Of a stretch of DNA of 64,000 nucleotides, positions 18,015 through 26,297 are shown piece after piece; the first letter of the stretch is position 1; each line of letters starts with the position of its first letter. Source of the DNA: Agarivorans albus (GTDB lineage Bacteria; Pseudomonadota; Gammaproteobacteria; Enterobacterales; Celerinatantimonadaceae); contig NZ_AP023032.1 of NCBI RefSeq assembly GCF_019670105.1, positions 3,466,972-3,530,971 on the forward strand, written 5' to 3'. The notes under the pieces are model-generated. The model was not told where the DNA came from, ran no database searches, and saw only the letters and a list, made by a program, of their open reading frames with translations. Made by a program: the position numbers and the translations under genes.

Positions 18015-18699
18015 GCTACAGTGCCAACGCCATAACCAGCACTTTAGTTACTCTTTAGAAGTAAAGCCCGGTGAAGTGGTGGCCTTGTTGGGTGCCAGCG
18101 GCAGCGGAAAAAGCACTTTGTTGGAGCTTATCTCCGGATTTGTTCAGGCCAGCTCGGGCAGTTTAAGCTGGCAAAATGAAGACTTGTTAACACTGCCGAT
18201 CAATCAACGGCCGGTAACGTCGCTATTTCAGCAGCATAATTTATTTCATCACTTAAGCCTCAAGCAGAACATTGCTTTGGGTATTAGCCAACAGCTAAGG
18301 CTAAGCCCTAGCCAGCAGAAACAAGTTACAGAAATCGCCAAAAACCTTGGCATCTCAGCAATCTTAGACAAACGTCCAGACCAAGTCTCTGGTGGCCAAC
18401 AACAACGCGCCGCGCTAGCGCGCTGCTTAATTCGTCATCGCCCTATTCTGTTGTTAGATGAACCCTTTAGTGCGCTTGATCCGATGTTACGTTTAGAGTG
18501 TTTAGAACTAGTTAAACAACTCGCTGAGCAATACCAGCTAGCGGTGTTGATGGTCACGCATCAATGGCAAGACGCATTGAGAGTTGCCCAACGAGTAGCA
18601 TTTATTGAACAAGGCAAAACCCAGCAATTTGCCACCGTTGATGAACTGCAACAATCGCCGGCCAATCAACACATTGCTCACTACCTGGCCTGTAGCTAG
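17998..18699 (+). CDS. thiQ: Thiamine ABC transporter ATP-binding protein
   Basis: The 233-residue ABC ATPase has Walker A GASGSGKST (about residues 31-39), the signature VSGGQQQRAALARC, Walker B ILLLDEPFSALDP and the switch His in MVTHQ. I chose ATG 17998 because the homologous N-terminus (LNISKLQCQRHN) begins there; it overlaps thiP by 17 bases. It energises thiamine uptake with ThiB and ThiP. Confidence 0.92.
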   Translation: MLNISKLQCQRHNQHFSYSLEVKPGEVVALLGASGSGKSTLLELISGFVQASSGSLSWQNEDLLTLPINQRPVTSLFQQHNLFHHLSLKQNIALGISQQLRLSPSQQKQVTEIAKNLGISAILDKRPDQVSGGQQQRAALARCLIRHRPILLLDEPFSALDPMLRLECLELVKQLAEQYQLAVLMVTHQWQDALRVAQRVAFIEQGKTQQFATVDELQQSPANQHIAHYLACS

Positions 18700-18795
18700 A
18701 TTTTTAGCTACTCAGCCTTCATGACAGTAAAGTTTGTATTGATTCAGCCGATATAAGTCCAATGGTCATTTATATTGTTGGGTTAGAGCTCAGTT

Positions 18796-19134
18796 ATGCA
18801 GGTTAATTACAATCTACAAGCCGCCTCGTTAGAATCTACCTATCAAGCTCGTCAACGCATCGAGAGCACTGCGCCACGTCAAACCATTACCGAGTATACG
18901 GCGCAGCGCCAAATGACTAATCCAGGTACTGCGGTATTTGGTAACAACGATGTTCAACCCGGGTTAACCGCCACTCAGCTACGTGACAGTGACGACGCCA
19001 AACAAGCTAACCGTAAAGCAATTCGAGAAGCAATGGGCCGCAGTGTGGACCAATCGGCAACCCACATTCGTTTGTACTTTCAATATATGGAAGAAAAAGG
19101 CACTCGAGGCCCACAATTACTGGCTCGAGCCTAA
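18796..19134 (+). CDS. Hypothetical protein, 112 residues
   Basis: No family is recognised. The protein is hydrophilic, rich in Gln, Thr, Ala and Arg, with no signal peptide or membrane segment. The N-terminal half looks disordered; the C-terminal half (KQANRKAIREAMGRSVDQSA, then HIRLYFQYMEEKG) looks helical. The start ATG lies after GAGCTCAG, a weak ribosome site. It ends 3 bases before the end of the convergent binding-protein gene. Confidence 0.6.
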   Translation: MQVNYNLQAASLESTYQARQRIESTAPRQTITEYTAQRQMTNPGTAVFGNNDVQPGLTATQLRDSDDAKQANRKAIREAMGRSVDQSATHIRLYFQYMEEKGTRGPQLLARA

Positions 19135-19137
19135 GCG

Positions 19138-19896
19138 CTAATTGGCAAGCGCCAACTGATACTTACTCATTATTTTCTGCAATTCTCCCGACAAGCTCAA
19201 CTGCTGCAAATACACATTTAACTGTTCAATGGTTAGCGATGACTCATCACGCACGAGAGCATGCAAGCTATATACTGGGCTAAAATTATCGACCAACTTA
19301 AGTGAGCTTAATAAACTAGGTCTTTGGCGAGTAAGTGGCAGGTAATAGCTTTCGTTAACCATGGCAAAATCTACCCGGCGCTTTAACACCATTTTTATGC
19401 AGTTCATCACGTGGGAACAGGTACTAACTGCGAACCCTTCATCGGATAAATGCTCACGCTGATGTAACTCATCAAACAATACCACGCTGTAATTATGCTC
19501 AGGCATAAACAGGCCATCTTGCTCATAATCATGCTGCTGGTGAGTGAGTAATAAATTTCTGTCTAAAACCAGAGGAAGGCTTTGTTGTACATTGAGCTGC
19601 TGCCAGCCCCACTCTAGATTTTCAAATAAGATCAGCTCAAAGCGTTGCCGTGAGAACGCAGCATGGCGGTGGTGGCGTGAGGTAGAAACAAAGCGAAACG
19701 AATACTCATCTTGAAGATGATTTAGCGCCCTTAATATATCTAAGGTAACGCCGCTATAACGGTTGGTGGATATGTCGTGAATGACATAGGGAGGATAATC
19801 GTAACCGCCAACTTTAATCTCTATAAGTTGCTTAGCACTAGTAAACAGCGGGCACAATACTACCAAGCTCCATAGATACATCCTTGTTTGTAACAT
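19138..19896 (-). CDS. Periplasmic solute-binding protein (SBP family 3-like)
   Basis: The 252-residue protein has a signal peptide (about residues 1-20) followed by VGGYDYPPYVIHD and YSGVTLDILRALN, the opening blocks of extracellular solute-binding family 3. No permease or ATPase gene is nearby. In Vibrio-like marine bacteria such orphan binding proteins are numerous and some serve as sensors. The ligand is unknown. Confidence 0.72.
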   Translation of the reverse strand: MLQTRMYLWSLVVLCPLFTSAKQLIEIKVGGYDYPPYVIHDISTNRYSGVTLDILRALNHLQDEYSFRFVSTSRHHRHAAFSRQRFELILFENLEWGWQQLNVQQSLPLVLDRNLLLTHQQHDYEQDGLFMPEHNYSVVLFDELHQREHLSDEGFAVSTCSHVMNCIKMVLKRRVDFAMVNESYYLPLTRQRPSLLSSLKLVDNFSPVYSLHALVRDESSLTIEQLNVYLQQLSLSGELQKIMSKYQLALAN

Positions 19897-20150
19897 CTAG
19901 CACACCCCAAACAACCATCAAGTAAATATAAAATAAACATGAGGACCACTAAACAATCATCATGCAGAAATGCCTTATCCAACACACTTTTGCTTAGCCA
20001 AGTGCCAAAGATGGCAGCCATCAATCAGCAACTAATTCTAAAAAATATATAAATAGCAGTATTTAAACCCACCAGATGAACAAAAAGGCTTGATAATTGC
20101 TTTGTATACAGCAATATCAATATTTTGACTCGCAGTTTGAGGACTTTTAA

Positions 20151-21647
20151 GTGAATAAAGCTTTGTTACCCAGTTTGGTTGCCACCCTTGTGTTAAGTGG
20201 CTGCGGAGGAGGTGACAGCTCACCTTCTACTCCGAGTACCCCTAAGTACAATTGGCAAATAATCCAATTGCATACTCTAAAAGAGAGCGATGTAAAATCC
20301 GGCTGTATTATTTATGGCACTTCAGAAAGCGATCCTAGCCGAGTAATTACCGCATCGGTCGCTAATGCTGGATACAATGTTTTGTTCCACAACGCAGATG
20401 GTTCGATTATTGAAGAACACACTATTCCAGCAATAGATGTTCCTAGCAGCGGCATTGTGACCATAGATAGCGGCTTCGTGCCAGATGACGGCTATGTATC
20501 TTTGGAAGAGGTTGATAGCAATTTAAGCGGTAACCCTGACGTATACATGTTTAGTGTGGAAAAAGACCTATTAAGCCACAAGGTGTTAAATGTACGCTCA
20601 GCACAAACTGGCAGCGAGTGCTACAAGGGCAAAGACTACCGCTCAATCAGTGATACCGCCGATTCAGCCGCATTAACAGTACTTCAAGAAAGTGGCGTAA
20701 GTTACTACCAAACTAGCTATTCTGCGGATGCGGTGTCGGGCAGAGAGATCGCCTCCCACATTCCGGTACTCTCACCGCTTCCCGCCGCCCGAGATACCCT
20801 AGTTACCGCTTTTTACACCAGCAATAACGACCAACATACAGACCTAGCCTATTATGGCTTTATTGAGCCTAGCTTTGTTTACGACACTGAAGACTACGAT
20901 GAGATTGTAGCCGCTAGTTTGAGCAATCAAGATCTCATGCCAATGTATTGGCAAAGTGCAGCAAACCTAGATCTTGACGAAGGCAGCGCCATCTTGGCAA
21001 TCCACAACAATCAAAGCTATCAATGGCAAACCCTTTATCATGATGTTGATGAGTTTACGATTGCCGCTAACTACAACAAGGTTAGCCACTGGTTAGGTTT
21101 ATTCTCAGGCATCAGCAATGATAGCTCTTGGCAATTTGAGAGCGTAATGGCGATAGACGAGCAAGATAGTCACCTAGAGGTAAGTTTACCTGAGTTAGCG
21201 CCAATAATCGGTGTAGATATTCAGCAGCAATGCCCTACCGCACTCGATAACGCTAAGTTCTGTATCGACAATGCTGGCAGCTTCTCTGAAGAGGACTTTG
21301 CCCTGCAACGCAGCCACATAAAAGTACTAACCAATAATAACCGCGCCTTCTATCAAAGTATTTATGCCCAGCCAAAAGCGCAGCAACCGCTTTTAGAGAG
21401 CAGCGCTATTGAACTATCTATTCAAGATCTTGAAGGCCTAGAACTGGCCTTAATAGATAGCGAGTTAGCAAGCACTCAGCAAGATTACTTTATGGCTAAA
21501 TACCTTGATAGTAGAAGCATCGCAGAAACAGGTCAGGGTGGCACCTTTAGTGATGCCAATGGTTTCATTATCACTCCCGATGACTACCAAGACCTCTATT
21601 TAGATATGCTGAAAAGCAGTACCACCGTGGTGCAGCAAGCTAAATAA
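20151..21647 (+). CDS. Large Ser/Asp-rich lipoprotein, function unknown
   Basis: Translation starts at GTG 20151 with TGAGGAC about 8 bases upstream. A lipoprotein signal (LLPSLVATLVLSGC, Cys at about residue 18) is followed by a Gly and Ser/Thr/Pro linker (SSPSTPSTPK). The 480-residue mature part is acidic and has scattered Cys residues but no domain I can name. The layout loosely recalls flagellar sheath lipoproteins of vibrios, but I cannot confirm this. The product is probably an outer-membrane-anchored surface or periplasmic protein. Confidence 0.7.
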   Translation: MNKALLPSLVATLVLSGCGGGDSSPSTPSTPKYNWQIIQLHTLKESDVKSGCIIYGTSESDPSRVITASVANAGYNVLFHNADGSIIEEHTIPAIDVPSSGIVTIDSGFVPDDGYVSLEEVDSNLSGNPDVYMFSVEKDLLSHKVLNVRSAQTGSECYKGKDYRSISDTADSAALTVLQESGVSYYQTSYSADAVSGREIASHIPVLSPLPAARDTLVTAFYTSNNDQHTDLAYYGFIEPSFVYDTEDYDEIVAASLSNQDLMPMYWQSAANLDLDEGSAILAIHNNQSYQWQTLYHDVDEFTIAANYNKVSHWLGLFSGISNDSSWQFESVMAIDEQDSHLEVSLPELAPIIGVDIQQQCPTALDNAKFCIDNAGSFSEEDFALQRSHIKVLTNNNRAFYQSIYAQPKAQQPLLESSAIELSIQDLEGLELALIDSELASTQQDYFMAKYLDSRSIAETGQGGTFSDANGFIITPDDYQDLYLDMLKSSTTVVQQAK

Positions 21648-21704
21648 AACATAGAGACGTGCTCCTACTACTGGCGATAAAGCTAGGAGCATTGTTAGCT
21701 TGGC

Positions 21705-22481
21705 CTAAGAAAGACGCAGCGCTTCCACTGCGTCTAATCGATGGGCCAATAACGTGTCAACATTGTCACCGTGCTCTGGGTAATAAGCCCAGCCCATTTT
21801 TAAACTGTCTAAGGCCACACCCTCAAGCTGTCTTTGTAACTCACTACTAAGCTTACTGGCAACGGTACTTACCGCTCCCCTGCTGGTGCCATACAACAAA
21901 GCGATTAATTCACCTTCTTTAAACTGGGCAATGCTGTCTGAACGACGTAACTGTTCTTGCAAAACTTTAGCAACAATAGCGCAGACTAAAGAGCTATCAT
22001 TGCTGGCGTAATGCAAGGTGAGAATGGCAAAGGGCTCGTGATTACGCTGGCTTAAGCGCATGGCTTGAATCAGCAGTTCTCGAAACAGCGAGGCAGAAAG
22101 TAAACCGCTTTGCGGATCACGCAGTTTAGCTTCGTCGTTTATCACTGGCATGGTTAAGGGTAATACACTCGCCAATAAATACTGCTGCTGTTGAATTTCA
22201 ACCGGCATTCCGTGAATCCGTAACCACTCATCATCACTGTGGCAATAGTGACAAAAAAAGGCTTGCTGGCTTTGCAAACTGGTATGTAAAGCTTGTTGAA
22301 AGGCAGCTCGACAACGTACGTCAATTCGTTCCAGCCATTGCTCTAGGCTAAGCTGCTCAGAACGACCATCTTGCCAGGGGTAGCGCACCGACACTTGGCC
22401 GTTATCAGGCTGCAGTAACCAATACCCACTATCGGCTTCTACAATGCCATGAAAAAAACTCACCAGATCTATTTCTGCCAC
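21705..22481 (-). CDS. PAS-like protein with a degenerate GGDEF domain
   Basis: The 258-residue cytoplasmic protein has an N-terminal PAS-like region (about 1-110). A GGDEF domain begins at RDPQSGLLSASLFRELL (about 121-137) and ends with GWAYYPEHGDNVDTLLAHRLDAV. The catalytic signature is lost: where RxGGDEF is expected it reads FKEGELIALL (187-196). It should therefore not synthesise cyclic-di-GMP, though it might bind GTP or partner with an active enzyme. It lies downstream of dapA, separated by a terminator. Confidence 0.72.
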   Translation of the reverse strand: MAEIDLVSFFHGIVEADSGYWLLQPDNGQVSVRYPWQDGRSEQLSLEQWLERIDVRCRAAFQQALHTSLQSQQAFFCHYCHSDDEWLRIHGMPVEIQQQQYLLASVLPLTMPVINDEAKLRDPQSGLLSASLFRELLIQAMRLSQRNHEPFAILTLHYASNDSSLVCAIVAKVLQEQLRRSDSIAQFKEGELIALLYGTSRGAVSTVASKLSSELQRQLEGVALDSLKMGWAYYPEHGDNVDTLLAHRLDAVEALRLS

Positions 22482-22586
22482 TACTACGTCCCTGAAGTTT
22501 GCGTGATTATCAGTATAGCAGAGTTAAATCAGGGGCTTAGCTTAAGCGAGGGAAAGCAGTAGTTGAATAAACGCTAAGTAAATAAA

Positions 22587-22608
22587 AAGGCCGAGCAAGC
22601 TCGGCCTT
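22587..22608 (-). terminator. dapA terminator
   Basis: The stem AAGGCCGAGC / GCTCGGCCTT with a 2-base apparent loop is followed on the minus strand by TTTTATTT. It ends the dapA transcript before the degenerate GGDEF gene. Confidence 0.85.
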
Positions 22609-22627
22609 ATCAATAATTATATTATTA

Positions 22628-23500
22628 CTAAATGAGTTCTAAGTTCTGCATCACATTGCGGATACGGGTCTTGGTTGACTCTGACAATTCAGTCACCGGT
22701 AAACGGCATTCTGCTTGGCATTTACTCAACAAAGACATCGCGTATTTAGCACCTGCAGGGCTAGGCTCGGCAAACATCGCTTGGTGCAAAGGAATCAACT
22801 TATCTTGAATCTCACTGGCTTTAGCGTAGTCACCGTCTAGGGTGGCTTGCTGCATTTGAGCACACAGTTTTGGCGCTACATTGGCAGTAACCGAAATACA
22901 GCCTTGGCCACCACTCACATTGTAAGATACTGCAGTGGCATCTTCACCACTTAACCAGCAAAAGTCTTGCTCAATTAATTGGCGCTCAAACAATGGGCGA
23001 GATAAATCACCAGTTGCATCTTTAACACCAACAATGCGTGGTAACTGCGCCAGCTTAGCAATAGTGCTAGGGCTTAAATCTACCACTGCGCGTGGTGGAA
23101 TATTGTATAAAACAATGGGGATGTCGGTGGCATCGTGCAGCATTTTAAAGTGTTGGAACAAGCCATCTTGATTTGGACGATTGTAATATCCCGCCACATG
23201 CAAGGTAGCATCGGCGCCAGCTTGTTGAGCAGCCTTAGTATATTCGATGGCTTCGATTGGGTTGTTTGAACCAGCACCAGCAATAACAGGCACTCGCCCT
23301 TTTGCCTGCTCTACTACTGCTTTAACCACAGCAATATGCTCATCGTGAGTTAAGGTTGGGCTCTCACCAGTTGTACCTACAGGCACAATACCGTGAGTAC
23401 CTTGGCCAATATGCCACTCAACTAACTCGCGAATCGCTGCATAATCTACTTCACCTTCAATAAAGGGAGTAACCAACGCTACTATCGATCCTTTAAACAT
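22628..23500 (-). CDS. dapA: 4-hydroxy-tetrahydrodipicolinate synthase
   Basis: The 290-residue TIM-barrel aldolase condenses pyruvate with aspartate semialdehyde, the first committed step toward lysine and diaminopimelate. [10 protein letters not shown] (about 41-50) holds the catalytic Thr pair. [12 protein letters not shown] (about 131-142) holds the catalytic Tyr and carboxylate-binding Arg. VGVKDATGD (about 157-165) holds the Schiff-base Lys. [14 protein letters not shown] differs from the more common TPYYNKP version, so it might be a DapA paralogue. GGAG lies about 7 bases before the start. The usual gammaproteobacterial partner bamC is not downstream. The leader contains a candidate attenuator. 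Confidence 0.92.
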   Translation of the reverse strand: MFKGSIVALVTPFIEGEVDYAAIRELVEWHIGQGTHGIVPVGTTGESPTLTHDEHIAVVKAVVEQAKGRVPVIAGAGSNNPIEAIEYTKAAQQAGADATLHVAGYYNRPNQDGLFQHFKMLHDATDIPIVLYNIPPRAVVDLSPSTIAKLAQLPRIVGVKDATGDLSRPLFERQLIEQDFCWLSGEDATAVSYNVSGGQGCISVTANVAPKLCAQMQQATLDGDYAKASEIQDKLIPLHQAMFAEPSPAGAKYAMSLLSKCQAECRLPVTELSESTKTRIRNVMQNLELI

Positions 23501-23527
23501 GCCCGCTCCATCACTTACTTCAAAAAT

Positions 23528-23618
23528 AAAAAAACCCGGTCACAGTGGCCGGGTTCAAAAACGTTTTTTCGATTTAGTTACACCCAGCCGTTAACCACCC
23601 GCGTTTTAATTCGGGCCG
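23528..23618 (-). promoter_or_regulatory. Candidate transcription attenuator of dapA
   Basis: Reading the minus strand, a terminator hairpin (23555-23533; arms AACCCGGCCAC / GTGACCGGGTT with a short loop) runs into a T-rich tract. Its first arm (ACCCGGCC, 23547-23554) can pair instead with GGCTGGGT (23582-23589), an 8-bp antiterminator. That segment can in turn pair with CGGCC (within 23612-23618). Ribosome stalling at the Lys codons AAG-AAG-TAT-AAA, directly upstream of CGGCC, would free the antiterminator. This matches the his/trp-type layout. The lysine-attenuation role is inference. Confidence 0.55.
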
Positions 23619-23654
23619 TTTATACTTCTTCAATTCTAAAGAAAATGGCAACAA
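23574..23654 (-). CDS. Candidate dapA leader peptide (26 codons, four Lys)
   Basis: A TTG-initiated frame follows AAGGA by 7 bases and encodes MLPFSLELKKYKRPELKRGW then LTAGCN and a stop. Lys codons are at positions 9, 10, 12 and 17, with Arg at 13 and 18. The stop lies 18 bases before the terminator hairpin at 23533-23555. The peptide resembles attenuator leader peptides enriched in the codon for the pathway's end product, here lysine. It is too short for homology judgement and the start is TTG, so confidence is moderate. Confidence 0.5.
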   Translation of the reverse strand: MLPFSLELKKYKRPELKRGWLTAGCN

Positions 23655-23815
23655 GGTGTTGTCCTTAACAATCAAAATTCTTGCTAGCTAGTTTCCTTAG
23701 CACGCGGTAAAAGTCAAGTAACCTGAAAAATAAATCCGCATAAGTTCTCATGAGATAGCCTTTTCCCTTAAAACTTTTTATTATTGCGGGCAACCACGCC
23801 CAACCAAGCCAGATT

Positions 23816-24847
23816 ATGAATACCTCTCCACACGCCACTAGCCAAGTTCTTGCTCGCCATGATGACTTGTTCTCTCAACAACATCTTGTAGTGGCTGGCC
23901 AGTTAGCAGATAACTACCCGTTGAACTTGTTGGAACAGGTGGCTTCGTTGCAGGTATGTTGTAGTCATTTTGGCCACCATCAATATTTTGCGAAGCAAGC
24001 AAGCAGCAAGCTCTCCAGTCAATTTAGCGCAGCGCCAAGCTTAGCCAGCAACAGCAATGCTTTGCTGCTATTTATGCCTAAAGCCAAACAAGAAGCTGCC
24101 TATTTATTTGCCTGCATTTTGCCGCAGCTTGAAGTTGGCGCCGAGATATTTGTAGTGGGCGAAAACCGCGGCGGCGTAAAAAGTTGCGAAAAGCTGCTGG
24201 CGGAATTTGGTATTAAAGTAAATAAAATCGACAGTGCACGCCGTTGTGGGCTCTATTTTGGCGTGCTCAATCAAGCTGCACCACAGTTTGATGCTAGCCA
24301 ATGGCAAAACAGCTTTGAGGTAGCACTTCCTAATGCTTCACTTAAAGTAAAGTCCCTTCCTGGGGTATTTAATCATGGAAAACTCGATGAAGGCAGCCAA
24401 TTGTTATTGGAACACCTGCCCACTTTGCATGGCAGCGTGCTCGACTTTGGGTGTGGTGCGGGCATTATTGGTGCAAGCCAGGCCCTGTTACACAATGTAG
24501 ACATAAGCCTGCTCGATGTGAGTGCATATGCCATTGCAAGCAGTAAGGCTACTCTGCAAGAAAATCAACTCACTGGAACGGTAATTGCTTCGGATGGTTT
24601 AAGCGAGGTGAAACAGCGCTTCGATTTTATTGTAAGCAATCCGCCTTTTCATGCTGGGATTGATACCCAATATGAAACCACCGAGACGTTTCTTGCTCAG
24701 GCAAAACAGCACTTAAACGCCAACGGTGAACTGTGGTTAGTCGCCAATAGTTTCTTACAATACGAAGCACTAATAAAGCAGCACTTCTCCCGCTTTGAAA
24801 GTGTACTCGACAACAAAAAATTTAAGATTTTGCGTTGTTGTGTATAG
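23816..24847 (+). CDS. rsmC: 16S rRNA (guanine-1207-N2)-methyltransferase RsmC
   Basis: The 343-residue protein has the two-domain RsmC layout: an N-terminal degenerate methyltransferase domain (to about residue 165) and a catalytic C-terminal one. VLDFGCGAGIIGA (about 203-215) binds S-adenosylmethionine. IVSNPPFHAGIDTQY (about 270-284) carries the catalytic NPPF motif. It methylates G1207 of 16S rRNA. It is divergent from dapA and monocistronic. Confidence 0.92.
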   Translation: MNTSPHATSQVLARHDDLFSQQHLVVAGQLADNYPLNLLEQVASLQVCCSHFGHHQYFAKQASSKLSSQFSAAPSLASNSNALLLFMPKAKQEAAYLFACILPQLEVGAEIFVVGENRGGVKSCEKLLAEFGIKVNKIDSARRCGLYFGVLNQAAPQFDASQWQNSFEVALPNASLKVKSLPGVFNHGKLDEGSQLLLEHLPTLHGSVLDFGCGAGIIGASQALLHNVDISLLDVSAYAIASSKATLQENQLTGTVIASDGLSEVKQRFDFIVSNPPFHAGIDTQYETTETFLAQAKQHLNANGELWLVANSFLQYEALIKQHFSRFESVLDNKKFKILRCCV

Positions 24848-24937
24848 AAAGAACTTTTTTTTAATGTGGAATTACTAAAACCCAGTTTCTGCTATTTACA
24901 TTAAGGTAAATATCTGGAAACTAAGCCAAGCCACTTT

Positions 24938-24949
24938 GAAAACGATTTC
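24938..24949. promoter_or_regulatory. Possible LacI-type operator before glgC
   Basis: GAAAACGATTTC, extendable to TGAAAACGATTTCA, is an imperfect palindrome centred on CG, as LacI/Cra-family operators are (6 of 7 pairs). It lies about 36 bases before glgC. The regulator is not identifiable here. Confidence 0.3.
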
Positions 24950-24984
24950 ACGAAACTGACACAATTACAGAGGTACAAAGTCTC

Positions 24985-26205
24985 ATGGCAGGAATTCTTA
25001 CAATGATCCTCGCTGGTGGTGAAGGTACTCGCCTTTATCCACTCACCGATAGCCGCACCAAGCCAGCGGTTCCGTTTGGAGGAAGTTACAGGCTGATCGA
25101 CTTTGCCTTAAATAACTTTGTTAACTCTGACTTCTTAAAAATCTACGTGCTAACTCAGTTTAAATCGCAATCGTTAAACATTCACTTGCGCCAAGCTTGG
25201 CACCTATCAGGTATTACCGATCGCTTTATTGATGCAGTTCCTGCGCAGATGCGAGTCGGCAAACGTTGGTACGACGGCACAGCGGATGCTATTTACCAAA
25301 ATGCCCGCTTCATTGAAATTAACGAACCTGAGCATGTATGTATTTTTGGTAGCGACCATATCTACAAAATGGACGTACGCCAAATGGTAGATGAACACCG
25401 CCGCAAAGAGGCTGCACTTACTGTAGCGGCGATTAAAGTACCTAAAGAACAAGCCGATCAATTTGGCATTATTGAAGTAGATGAAGAAGGCCGCATGATA
25501 GGTTTTGAAGAAAAACCTAAAGTGAACCCTAAAACGATTCCTGGCGACCCTGACCACGTTCTTGCTTCTATGGGTAACTACGTATTTGAACGTAAAACCC
25601 TATTAGAAGCCTTATACGACGATGCCAAAGAAGACAGCTCAACCCACGATTTTGGCCACGACATCATTCCAAAGCTTTACCCTAAAGGAAAAGTATTTGC
25701 TTATGACTTCACCCAAAATACCATTCCTGGCGAAACGGTAAGTGGCTACTGGCGTGATGTAGGTACCTTAGATGCTTATTGGGCAGCCCACATGGACTTG
25801 TTAGATGAAGAACCACCATTCTCACTATATAACCCCAAGTTTCCACTACATACCCACTACCCACCGCTACCACCGGCCACATTTAAAGATGTTGGCGACA
25901 AAAAGGTCAGCGTTAGCCAATCACTAATTTCTGCTGGTAGCTTTATTTTGGGCTCAGAGGTTAACCGCAGTGTGTTTGGATTTAGAAGCCACGTACGTCC
26001 AGGTTCGGTAGTTAGTGAATCGGTGCTTATTGGTAATTGTAGAATTGGTGAAGGTTGTCAGATCCGCCGTACTATCATCGATAAAAACGCTGAAATTGCA
26101 CCGGGCACCATTATTGGTGAGAACCTCGAGGAAGATCGCAAGCGCTTTACGGTATCCCCAGAAGGGATTGTTGTGATACCGAAAAACGCCAAGGTAGGCT
26201 TTTAA
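24985..26205 (+). CDS. glgC: Glucose-1-phosphate adenylyltransferase
   Basis: The 406-residue protein makes ADP-glucose from glucose 1-phosphate and ATP, the committed step of glycogen synthesis. ILAGGEGTRLYPLTDSRTKPAVPFG-type N-terminal sequence (residues about 8-32) is the nucleotide-binding loop. IFGSDHIYKMD and FEEKPK are active-site blocks. The C-terminal third is the left-handed beta-helix regulatory domain. Length is slightly below E. coli GlgC (431). It is followed by glgA 92 bases downstream with a hairpin between them. Confidence 0.93.
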   Translation: MAGILTMILAGGEGTRLYPLTDSRTKPAVPFGGSYRLIDFALNNFVNSDFLKIYVLTQFKSQSLNIHLRQAWHLSGITDRFIDAVPAQMRVGKRWYDGTADAIYQNARFIEINEPEHVCIFGSDHIYKMDVRQMVDEHRRKEAALTVAAIKVPKEQADQFGIIEVDEEGRMIGFEEKPKVNPKTIPGDPDHVLASMGNYVFERKTLLEALYDDAKEDSSTHDFGHDIIPKLYPKGKVFAYDFTQNTIPGETVSGYWRDVGTLDAYWAAHMDLLDEEPPFSLYNPKFPLHTHYPPLPPATFKDVGDKKVSVSQSLISAGSFILGSEVNRSVFGFRSHVRPGSVVSESVLIGNCRIGEGCQIRRTIIDKNAEIAPGTIIGENLEEDRKRFTVSPEGIVVIPKNAKVGF

Positions 26206-26258
26206 GCTGCAAATTGCCTTGAAAACAAATAAGCAATTACTCTAATATTGTTTCACAT

Positions 26259-26278
26259 AAGGCACCCTTCGGTGCCTT
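26259..26278. terminator. Hairpin between glgC and glgA
   Basis: AAGGCACC / GGTGCCTT forms an 8-bp stem with loop CTTC and no strong T-run after it (AATCG). It may attenuate or stabilise rather than fully terminate, so glgA could still be read from the glgC promoter. Confidence 0.5.
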
Positions 26279-26297
26279 AATCGTTAAGGAGTGCTCT

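Noticed and set aside
21659..21850. Small plus-strand frame after the large lipoprotein gene
   Set aside because: It mostly overlaps the 3' end of the degenerate GGDEF gene on the other strand and has no recognisable features.
23501..23815. Lysine (L-box) or TPP riboswitch in the dapA leader
   Set aside because: The leader is short, and I could not find the multi-helix core expected of an L-box; the leader-peptide layout explains the terminator better.
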